A stretch of 64,000 nucleotides of DNA from Armigeres subalbatus. Taxonomy: Eukaryota > Arthropoda > Insecta > Diptera > Culicidae. Positions 43,101-52,039 of the stretch are shown in pieces. The notes under the pieces were generated by a model, which was not told the DNA's origin, did no database searches, and saw only the letters and a program-made list of their open reading frames with translations. Position 1 is the stretch's first letter. Every line of letters begins with the position of its first letter. The position numbers and the translations under genes were made by a program. The stretch spans positions 217,471,783 to 217,535,782 of the forward strand of contig NC_085141.1 in assembly GCF_024139115.2 (NCBI RefSeq), read 5' to 3'.

Positions 43101-45029
43101 GAAGCCTCCTTTCAAGAGGCTCAGAAGCCTCCTTTCAAGAGGCTCAGAAGCCTCCTTTCAAGAGGCTCAGGCCTCCTTTCAAGAGGCTCAGAAGCCTCCT
43201 TTCAAGAGGCTCAGAAGCCTCCTTTCAAGAGGCTCAGAAGCCTCCTTTCAAGAGGCCTCAGAAGCCTCCTTTCAAGAGGCTCAGAAGCCTCCTTTCAAGA
43301 GGCTCAGAAGCCTCCTTTCAAGAGGCTCAGAAGCCTCCTTTCAAGAGGCTCAGAAGCCTCCTTTTAAGAGGCTCAGAAGCCTCCTTTCAAGAGGCTCAGA
43401 AGCCTCCTTTCAAGAGGCTCAGAAGCCTTCTTTCAAGAGGCTCAGAAGCCTTCTTTCAGGAGGCTCAGAAGCCTCCTTTCAAGTGGCTCAGAAGCCTCCT
43501 TTCAAGAGGCTCAGAAGCCTCCTTTCAAGAGGCTCAGAAGCCTCCTTTCAAGAGGCTCAGAAGCCTCCTTTCAAGAGGCTCAGAAGCCTCCTTTCAAGAG
43601 GCTCAGAAGCCTCCTTTCAAGAGGCTCAGAAGCCTCCTTTCAAGATGCTCAGAACCCTCCTTTTAAGATGCTCAGGCCTCCTTTCAAGAGGCTCAGAGCC
43701 TCCTTTCAAGAGGCTCAGAAGCCTCCTTTCAAGAGGCTCAGAGCCTCCTTTCAAGAGGCTCAGAAGCCTCCTTTCAAGAGGCTCAGAGCCTCCTTTCAAG
43801 AGGCTCAGGCCTCCTTTCAAGAGGCTCAGAGCCTCCTTTCAAGAGGCTCAGGAAGCCTCCTTTCAAGAGGCTCAGCCTCCTTTCAAGAGGCTCAGAAGCC
43901 TCCTTTCAAGAGGCTCAGAAGCCTCCTTTCAAGAGGCTCAGAAGCCTCCTTTCAAGAGGCTCAGGCCTCCTTTCAAGAGGCTCAGGCCTCCTTTCAAGAG
44001 GCTCAGAAGCCTCCTTTCAAGAGGCTCAGAAGCCTCCTTTCAAGAGGCTCAGAAGCCTCCTTTCAAGAGGCTCAGAAGCCTCCTTTCAAGAGGCTCAGAA
44101 GCCTCCTTCAAGAGGCTCAGAAGCCTCCTTTCAAGAGGCTCAGAAGCCTCCTTTCAAGAGGCTCAGGCCTCCTTCAAGAGGCTTGGAAGCCTCCTTTCAA
44201 GAGGCTCAGAAGCCTCCTTTCAAGAGGCTCAGAAGCCTCCTTTCAAGAGGCTCAGGCCTCCTTTCAAGAGGCTCAGAAGCCTCCTTTCAAGAGGCTTGGA
44301 AGCCTTCTTTCAAGAGGCTCAGAAGCCTCCTTTCAATATCCTTTCAAGAGGCTCAAAAGGCTCGGAAGCCTCCTTTCAAGAGGCTCAGAAGCCGCCTTTA
44401 AAGAGGCTCAGAAGCCTCCTTTCAAGAGGCTTGAAGCCTCCTTTCAAGAGGCTTGGAAGCCTCCTTTCAAGAGGCTTGAAGCCTCCTTTCAAGAGGCTCA
44501 GAAGCCTCCTTTCAAGGCTCAAGCCTCCTTTCAAGAGGCTCGGAAGCCTCCTTTCAAGAGGCTCAGAAGCCTCCTTTCAAGAGGTTCAGAAGCCTCCTTT
44601 CAAGAGGCTCGGAAGCCTCCTTTCAAGAGGCTCGGAAGCCTCCTTTCAAGAGGCTCGGAAGCCTCCTTTCAAGAGGCTCGGAAGCCTCCTTTCAAGAGGC
44701 TCGGAAGCCTTCTTTCAAGAGGCTCGGAAGTCTCCTTTCAAGAGGCTCGGAAGCCTTCTTTCAAAAGGTTTGGAAGCCTCCTCTCAAGAGGCTCGGAAGC
44801 CGCCTTTCTAGAATAGAAGCTTGATGAATAAACCCAATTTGAAGTTTCACGGAATTATGGTTTTTTTTGGATAGAAACCACGAGAAGCATATATCCCGTT
44901 AGTTTTCAGGTCTGTTTTTCATACATCTTGTTATTTATGCTAATTTTCATCACGGCGATCAAAATAGGGGGTACCTCAATGATGGAGCCTCAAGAAAAAG
45001 GTTGAGAAACGCTGGTTTAGGGGAACTAG
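37164..45029. mobile_element. 7.86-kb terminal-inverted-repeat element carrying a minisatellite
   Basis: The left end is TTCCCCTAAACCAGCG + GTTCTCAACCT. The right end inverted is TTCCCCTAAACCAGCG + TTTCTCAACCT, giving 27 bp with one mismatch (37168-37194, 44999-45025). CTAG stands on both sides (37164-37167, 45026-45029); because CTAG is itself a dyad, a TA duplication fits equally. CAGCGGTTCTCAACC resembles hAT-like ends, but an 8-bp duplication is absent. No transposase is seen. Between ends and array lie about 360 bp (left) and 180 bp (right) of unique sequence. It interrupts the I-type LINE so that the LINE frame reads through if the element is removed. Confidence 0.8.
37553..44820. repeat. 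About 7.3-kb minisatellite, 20-24 bp unit
   Basis: The main unit is 23 bp: AAGCCTCC, TTTCAAGAGG, CTCAG in sequence. Common 21- and 22-bp forms lack one or both leading A. Each unit contains the dyad AGCCTC/GAGGCT around CTTTCAA. At roughly 22.5 bp per unit there are about 320 units. The left 230 bp (37553-37780) uses an older-looking variant (CCAAGTGTCTCAG), and the last 350 bp favours CTCGG and CTTGG. All plus frames lack stops in the consensus, and three units make 69 bp, which yields a 23-residue protein-like pattern (KPPFKRLR-SLLSRGSE-ASFQEAQ). I treat it as non-coding. Confidence 0.95.
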
Positions 45030-47945
45030 ATATGCCTCCCACCGTCATCGACGTGACCACCATCAGCCGACCTCTATGGAAGCAACCATTTTCTAATTCA
45101 GGTCACTGCCAACGCCTCTCCTCCTACCACTTCTAAGAGGCCGCGATGGCGTTATGATGTCACCGGCTCTGGGAGTCCTTTGATAGCAGCATTTGACACG
45201 CGTTGGGGCACACTACCCCGCTTACGCTTCCCGACTTCTCCAAGGTCGTTCTCGACGCCGCTGGTTTATCCATCCCTTATACCAGTTCTCGGGCAGGACG
45301 AAAATCCCTTCTTTATTGGTCGCACGAAACGCGTCGATCTGTTAAAGACTGAAGGAAAGCACTCCGAGCGCTCAGTAGGCATCCCCTAGGCATCCGAGGA
45401 AGGTAAGTGCATTGGAAAACTACAAACAAATCCACTTTAAGTACTGAATGGTCATCCAAAACTCCATCAATTCGGCCCAATCCACGGCCGAACTATGGGG
45501 GAAAGTCAATGCGCTTAGTGGAGAGCGTAGATCTTCTCCCATCCACATCGATTCGCAAGACCGTACTATCTCCGATCCGCCGGATGTGGCCAATGCACTC
45601 GGGGAGTACTTTGCATCACTCGCATCAGTAAGCGGCTACCCAGCCGATTTTCAAAGTCTCATAGCCTCCAGGGCGCTGACGCTGCAGAACTTTCAAGTCC
45701 CGCCGGACTTGCTAAGTTTCCCAATAAACCTGCCGTTTTCGTTTTCCGAGCTTTATTTCGCTTTTGCCAATAGCAAAGGGAAGTCTTGCGGTCCCGATGG
45801 AATAGGGTATCCAATGCTGAAAAAACCTTCCCCCTACCACCAAAATAGTTTTTTTTTGATCTCGTGAATCAATCCTGGACCAATCAAACTTTTCCCGACG
45901 AGTGGCGCCTCAGCCACGTTATTCCGATACCTAAAAACAGTATCTCCTCCCGCGACGCCGCTGATTACCGACCTATCTCGCTGACCTCCTGTGTATCAAA
46001 GGACGTCGAGAGGTTGGTCAACCGTAGTCTGCGTGAAATGCTTGAGTCTGACGGACGACTTGGTTTTCGCCAACACGCCTTTCGAGCGGGGTTTGGGGCT
46101 TGTTCGTACTTTGCCCCACTAGTGCTCAATTAGCTGGAGGACTTGGATCTCGTTCGTAACATCCTAGCTTTTGTGCAAAACTTCCTCACCCGCCAGTCCT
46201 TCCGGGTCTTTATCGGCAATTTTGCCTTCAGAACCTTCCCAGAGGACAACCTTCTTCAATGGCCTCCCCAAGAACATCTACATCTTCGTCTACGCGGACG
46301 ACATCCTGCTTGTGGTAGTCGGAGACACTTCAGTGCGAACGCGTATCCGAACCCAAGCAGCGGTTGGTGCAGTTAATCGGTGGGCCTCGCCGGTTGGCTT
46401 CACCATGTCGGCCGGAAAAAGCGTCCACGGACATGTGTGCAATGGACGGCACCGTCTCTCCGGCCCTAGTCTTAATATTGATCGGAAGCTCGTCAAGGTC
46501 CTCGGAGTCTCCATCGACCGAGGCCGACCTTCGTCCATCATTTGCAATCGGTCAAAGTCGGCTGCAAATCAAGGATCAACCTTGTTAAAACATTATCAAG
46601 ACCGCATAGGACGAACAACAGGGCCACTCGGTATCGTATCGGCCAAGCGCTGATTGACAGCAGACTGCTGTACGGACTAGAACTGACTTGTGTAGCACGT
46701 TGTGAGCTTGTCAACATACTCTCCCCAGTCTTCAACCAATACCTCCGCATAGCTTCCGGACTTCTTCCTTCCACACCCGCTGAGGCTGCCTGCGCCGAAG
46801 CAGGTGTCCTCCCATTTCGCCATCGTGTGCAAGTGGCTATTTGCCGAAAACCAAAGCAACCCTCTCCTTGTTCAAGGGGATCGGATCATGCACAGAATGG
46901 CCAGCGTCAATCCCCAACATAAATAGCTGCAACATGGAAGCTATTCGAAGATCGGTCGCCGAGTTGCTAAACGCTGAGTTTAGGGACCATGAACATCGAT
47001 ACACTGACGGTTCCCTTTTGAGAGAAGGGGTCAGCTAAGGGGTTACCGGTAGCAACCTAACGGTCTCGGACAGCCTTCCTGCACAATGTAGCGTCTTCCC
47101 GCGCGGAAACCGCAGCTCTGTTGATTGCCGCTGCTACCCTCTCCGACAAACCAGTCATAGTTCTGATTGTTTCCGCTAGTGCCATCGCTGGCCACCCGAA
47201 ACATCCATGGATCCAGGCTATCCTCGCTGGTGAACAACAATCGACAAGCTTCGCCTGGATTCCCGGGCACTGCGGGGTGCCAGGCAACGTCACTATAGAC
47301 ATTCTGGCTGAAGCCGGCGTTTCACAAGGCCGGAATTTCACAACATCGGTTACCTTGGCTGATGTTAAGCATGGATCAAAAAGATCGTCAGCCAGGATTG
47401 GGAAAACCAATGGGCTGCTTCCAGAACCACGCAATTGCGGAGGGTCAAGGGATCCACGGCACCCTGGAACGACATGCCCACCCTCAAGGACCAGCAAGTT
47501 ATCTCCCGCCTCCGCTCCGGCCACACCCGATTCTCGCCAGAACTGCGTACCGTTTGTGACATCTGCGAAGTACAAAACTCAGTGGAACATGTGATCTGCC
47601 GATATCCAAAGTTTGACATTCCTCGCTCCAGCTACGGAATATCAACAAACATACGAGATGCCCTAGCTGAAGATACCACTAGCCTATCTGTCCTCATCTG
47701 CTTCCTTAAAGATGGAGGACTGTATCACCGTATCTAGATCCAGCTTGACTTTCCGGGCACCCCGGAAATAAGTCCATGGAGGTGTGCGAGCCTCCCTGGT
47801 CTTCTCAGGGCTGTAAGTCCCCACGCTCCCCACAGTCCCGATGATGGCTGCGTTTCCCCAACTTCACTCTCATCGTATCCTCATCTTGATACCAGCCGAC
47901 CAAGTCCTGTGTAGCAGGAATACGAAAGCTGTCGCTCTCAGAGTG

Positions 47946-48563
47946 AGCAACGTTTTATTCGAAGTTTTTTGTTTTATTTTAAAATGCGATCTGAATTTTG
48001 TCATCGTTTAACTAACGTTCTGATCAGTTTATTGCGGAAATCCTCCGCTTCGAATTTTTTTTTTGCGAAAGCCCTTCGCTCTGAAAAATGTTCCCTTCTT
48101 CGGTCAGTTTTATGGATCGATGCTATGCACTAAGGTTGGGTTTCCTATCTGGCAGCAGCGATTGAACAGAACAGCGCGACTCAATAATTGGATTCTTGGA
48201 CATTCGTACAGCCACAGTTGGCCACCTGGCCAAAGTTGATCGATGGAGACTCCTGCCGTGGAAGACCGTGATTGATGTCCGTCTTTGTCGACCAGCTTAA
48301 TTTTATGATGAAACCAAATTTTTAACCCTTTTCTTTTCCTGGAGTGGACTTTTGTCACATAACATTGTGGAGAAACAGCAAACTTTATTGAACATATTTT
48401 GATAATTATTATTTCATTTTGGAAAACCTTCAAAATAAAATCGCCCTATGGTGTAGCACCTAATGCTATTTGTCGACACGAAGTGTGCGAATATAGACAT
48501 AAGAACGAGCATTATACAAACGATGAGGTTTGAGCATCACTAACGAAGCAAGCGCTGTTTGCC
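47946..48563. other. Spacer, no supported gene
   Basis: A minus frame of 107 codons (48110-48433) contains KIKLVDKDGHQSRSSTAGVS and DQLWPGGQLWLYECP, which looks like retroelement or host coding text. I cannot assign it. GCGGAAATCCTCCGC at about 48034 is a small dyad. Confidence 0.35.
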
Positions 48564-48691
48564 TATAGGGCACTGCACGGACTGCTTTGCCTCTTTCTCG
48601 CTGCAAAGAAATTAGAAAACAACAAGGCCAGTAAACGTCAAAATTTATGAGGAACGGAAGAGAAAGAGATGTTTCTGTGCAGTGCCCTATA
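48564..48691. mobile_element. 128-bp MITE, TATAGGGCACTGCAC termini
   Basis: Left TATAGGGCACTGCACGGA, right TCTGTGCAGTGCCCTATA. The inner arms also share CTCTTTCTC/GAGAAAGAG. TA flanks on each side allow a TA target duplication. It has no coding capacity. Confidence 0.85.
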
Positions 48692-49061
48692 CAGACGGCA
48701 GACAGATCGAGTTGTTCCAGTTCTTCGGCAGATGTGTTAGAAGCACATCAACGGTAGGATGAGTTTCTACAGTGCTTAATGCACCTCGGACCAGGACCTA
48801 CAGGAGTAGGTCCGAACGCCAGCAGCAGTTCCCGGTAACGTGAGTAAGCGGGTGGCGCCGCCCTCTGCTGGTAAAAACGTCACCGGAGGAAGCAGAGGAT
48901 CCCGATGGCGTCCATTGGCGGGCAAGCGGGTAGCACCGCAATGTTGCTCTGCCTTTTGGGTCGCTATCGGAGGCAGTATCCGCTCTTGTAACAGGAAGCC
49001 GGGAGCTGGCCCCACTTTGTCAATCGAAGCGTTGAAGCTTCGGACGCGACAAACATATATA
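48692..49061. other. Spacer with a small direct repeat
   Basis: AAGCGGGTGGCGCCGC (about 48846) and AAGCGGGTAGCACCGC (about 48925) are direct repeats about 80 bp apart in locally GC-richer DNA. The frames on both strands are unrecognised. Confidence 0.4.
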
Positions 49062-49288
49062 CATTTGGCTGAACAGGACATTTGGTCGAACAGGATCTTT
49101 GGCCGAACAGAACATTTGACCGAATGGGAATTTGGTCGAATAGGACATTTGGCCGAATAGGTCATTTGGACGAATGGGACATTTGACCGAATATGAAATT
49201 TGGCTGAATGGGACATTTGGCCGAATAGGACATTTGGCCGAACAATACATTTGGTCGAACAGGATATTTAGCCGAACAGGACATTTGA
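49062..49288. repeat. 17-bp TTGGCCGAA minisatellite, about 13 units
   Basis: The unit is CATTTGGCCGAATAGGA with T/C, A/C and G/A variants, one unit being 16 bp. It runs directly into the GAGAAGTGAG tract at CATTTGAAAAGTGAG. The core TTGGCCGAA is close to a dyad. Confidence 0.9.
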
Positions 49289-49475
49289 AAAGTGAGAAAT
49301 GAGTGTGAAAAGTGAGGCGTCTCACTTCTCACCACTCATTTCCCATTTTTGAAAAGTGGGTATTGCGAAGTGAGAAGTGAGACGTCTCACTTCTCACTTC
49401 TCTCTCTTATCACTTTTCACAGTGAGAAACGAGAAATGTTAAAAGTGAGAAGTGAGAAATGAGGAGTGAGAAATG
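49289..49475. repeat. GAGAAGTGAG / CTCACTTCTC tract, copy 2
   Basis: It is the same wording as 23535-24030, including the joint GTGAGACGTCTCAC, a perfect 14-bp dyad at about 49379-49392, and a second joint GTGAGGCGTCTCAC at about 49312-49325. It is sandwiched between TTGGCCGAA blocks in opposite orientation. Confidence 0.85.
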
Positions 49476-49612
49476 AGACCCTATTCGGCCAAATGTCCTA
49501 TTCGGCCAAATTACTTTCTGCCAGATGGGTTTCGGCCTAATAGATTTTTCGGCTTGGCGGCATTCGACCAAATGGCTTTCGGTCGAGTGGGTTGCAGTCA
49601 AACGACCCTTCC
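49476..49612. repeat. TTGGCCGAA phrase block, copy 2 (inverted)
   Basis: Read on the minus strand it gives GGGAAGGGTCGTTTGACTGC, AACCCACTCGACCGAAAGCC, ATTTGGTCGAATGCC, AAGCCGAAAAATC, TTAGGCCGAAACCCATCTG. This matches 24228-24335 phrase by phrase. It ends with ATTCGGCCAAATGTCC units like the 17-bp array, inverted. Confidence 0.85.
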
Positions 49613-49723
49613 CTGTTTATGAGTCGTCTACAACATTACAAAGATAAATTCCCAAAATGTTGCAAAAACTGGTGTTTTTGCTGACGGCAGGAAAACCCCT
49701 GGGAGATCCTTCGACATACAAAT

Positions 49724-49877
49724 CTCGCCTAACTTTTAAAAAGGACCTAAGTAACATTTTTTCATGAATTAATTTGAGTACTGCAATCAAAAGCTTTCAT
49801 GTTGTTCTGTTGATTGCGCTACTCAAATAATTGCATGAAAAAAAAGTTACTTAGGACCTTTTGAAAAGTTAAGCGAG
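49724..49877. mobile_element. Fold-back MITE, AGGACCTAAGTAAC family, copy 2
   Basis: The arms begin CTCGCCTAACTTTTAAAAAG and, inverted, CTCGCTTAACTTTTCAAAAG. They share CCTAAGTAAC, TTTCATGAATTAATTTGAG and GCAATCAAAAG-like text with the copy at 3151-3305. Confidence 0.85.
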
Positions 49878-50875
49878 AAATCAATCTGCCTAATCGACAC
49901 AACTGTTAAGTTGCTGGAGAGGAAAATCCTGGACAGGCTAGAAGTTTACGAACACCAAGGATGATGGTTGCCTATTGGTTTCTGGAAGGCCTAGTTTTCA
50001 ATTTTATGACTGTGAAAAGGTTAATACCAAAATCTAAATTAAATGTCGAACCATCAAAGATGAAAAAGAAGAAGGAACTATTGGTTAGAATTCATTTAAC
50101 TAATTATTTAACAATTTTAACAAAATTAAACGAAATAACACAATTCCATATCGCTATAAACATACTCCGCAAAGTTCGCAATATTTCGTTTCCAATAATC
50201 TAAAAATACTTTTTTAGAAATACTGCATATGTACTCTCAATAACGATCAATCATCTCAGCCTGGCACCTTTCCTTAAAACACATTGCAAACTATTCTTAA
50301 ACAAGTTGAACATAAGACACAAAGCATCAATATCAATAAATATGCATTGAATGATACTTTTCGTCTGCTGCTCATGCATGAATCATAAGTTGGTCCATCG
50401 TGTCTTGAACGGTACTTTAATACACATAAGTCTGTCGGGAGCACGTGACTCAGAACAAAAAAAAAATACACAGCTGTATCTATACATGCACACAATTTCT
50501 CTGTGGAAAACAAAAAGGCGAAAAGCCATTGCCGCTTGGCTGGTGAGAAGGAGCTTTAACAATGCCGCCAGACGAGAGCCAATCATATTGTAGGAGAAAA
50601 GTGGAAAAGATAATGGCGTAAGACAGAATTATAGTTATGATCATTACTATTATAAACATTATGATCAAATAAAACACTTCGTTAGGACCCAGCGATACGA
50701 AACGCTGGGAAATGAAAAAAAAGTTAAGACAAACGAAGAGACCTGCTAAACTGTGCGTTTTTCCAACTCGATCCGACAGCTTTCGTCTATGGATGTGAGA
50801 AAGTAACATCAAGATGATATCATATAATCAATATATAATCAATATTATCAGTCTGTGAACCTGCTGTTGCCTCGT
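49878..50875. other. AT-rich spacer
   Basis: Short frames only. A tight hairpin CCCAGCG/CGCTGGG around ATACGAAA lies at 50688-50709. Nothing else is identified. Confidence 0.4.
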
Positions 50876-50984
50876 TAGAGCAATATCGTATGCATTTTCT
50901 GTACAATTATTAAGTAAAAGGCAGTTAAAAAGTAATCTTCTCCGACAGACACGTTAACGCAATATAGGACCAAAGTATTTAGCG

Positions 50985-51180
50985 TGCTACCAATCTCTAA
51001 ACCAGGTCGCAAAGTAAGTTCAACATCCCCCAGCAGCTTACAGCACTCGGAATCCACTTGGGCATTACTTTTAATGGCTACCTCCTTCGTGCCACACAAG
51101 CCTACGGCGAGACTTGCCGCAAAACAAGCAAGCGGGAATAGCTTAATTAAAACAAGAGCGTTTATCCGCTGCGGTGCCAA
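50985..51180 (-). CDS. Possible exon with a signal-peptide-like start (unrecognised)
   Basis: On the minus strand, just after an AG (51181) that could be a splice acceptor, the frame reads APQRINALVLIKLFPLACFA, ASLAVGLCGTKEV, then NAQVDSECCKLLGDVELTLR and PGLEIG. It ends at a GGTAGCA that could be a donor. The hydrophobic run and Cys pair suggest a secreted product. There is no in-frame ATG. A longer plus-strand frame (50984-51403) covers the same bases, so coding strand and reality are both open. Confidence 0.2.
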
Positions 51181-51181
51181 C

Positions 51182-52039
51182 TACCGAGAAGTTTACTTTA
51201 GGTGGGTGCCGGCTTGGGACAATGCTGCCTTGGAGTGGGTGGCCCGTAAGAGCTTACTTAATTTTGTGGAAAGTACAATGGTTATGTATGAACACCTTCT
51301 GATAAACATATCTCGACCAGTCATTGGTATAGTTATTATGTTTTTGCAAATATTCTTACGAGTAGCGATGATGAACATTCCGGGTGAAATCTTAAATAGT
51401 TGAGGACTACAACTGTTTTATTCCTCTGGTCTGCAAGTTTTCACAAGTTTAGATGTACACAGGATTTTGTTTTTACACGATTTTTTTTCGCTCGTATTTT
51501 TGATCGTGTGACTTCAATTTACCACCAAACTCTTTGCAACATGTTTCAAAAAATCCAGAATAAATCGAAGAAAAATCACATGATAATTAATATGCGTTAA
51601 ACATTTGGGATGCGTGGAAAATTGAGAAAATGTAAATCGCGTAAAAATAAAATCCAGTGTAGTACATACCTGAAAAAGAAAAACGGAGACTGAGTTAGTT
51701 TAACGTCCTAATTGGTTCATGCGTTCAAAATAAAAAATATGTTGCTATGAAACAGATAAATGCGATTGCAACGTGTAATAAAATATTGGGCAATTACACT
51801 GGATAAGCTACAACTGTTCTACGAAGCTATTGAAGCATGATTAATAAGCGATTGAATACAGCTAAGCTACGTTATGTTTGATAACTATGTTATGCTTTGT
51901 ATATACGGTACATGCTAAATAGTACAGAAATGCATCTTATATTATTTTTTAGTGCAAAAATGCGCTTGTTGTTAAGGTAATGAAAATGTTGGAAGTATGG
52001 ACAAACTGTAAGATGGTTGAATCAACTGGTATGTGAACT
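51182..52039. other. AT-rich spacer
   Basis: Beyond the overlapping frames at its start, no coding or element signal is visible. 51600-52030 is strongly AT-rich. Confidence 0.4.

Larger units (their letters stand above)
36816..47945 (+). mobile_element. I-superfamily LINE (RT plus RNase H), split by a 7.86-kb insertion
   Basis: The left piece 36816-37167 ends in frame at EAFEEADLV. The right piece resumes at 45030 (MPPTVIDVTTISRPLWKQPF). On the right follow an endonuclease end (RPRWRYDVTGSGSP), a linker (AELWGKVNALSGERRSSPI), then RT: KSCGPDGIGYPMLKK, WRLSHVIPIPKNS, DYRPISLTSCVSKDVERLVN. The middle palm is lost, and YADDILLVVVGDTSV sits at about 46290. An RNase H domain (PKHPWIQAILAGEQ, FAWIPGHCGVPGNVTIDILA) and a Cys/His tail (VCDICEVQNSVEHVICRYP) end at TAG near 47737. 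RNase H in a LINE points to the I/LOA/Loner group. The first part of the endonuclease is missing, and frames break often. Confidence 0.8.

Noticed and set aside
43483..44816. 442- and 382-codon frames
   Set aside because: Same satellite artefact at the right edge of the array.
37553..44820. CRISPR-like array because of short regular repeats
   Set aside because: Units are contiguous with no unique spacers, and the context is a mosquito transposon.
37168..45025. Firm hAT assignment of the satellite carrier
   Set aside because: CAGCGGTTCTCAACC looks hAT-like, but the inverted match extends outward past CAG, and the flanking duplication is TA or CTAG, not 8 bp.
46290..47619. Minus-strand frames of 60-172 codons over the I-type LINE
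   Set aside because: They are antisense shadows of the RT and RNase H frames on the plus strand.
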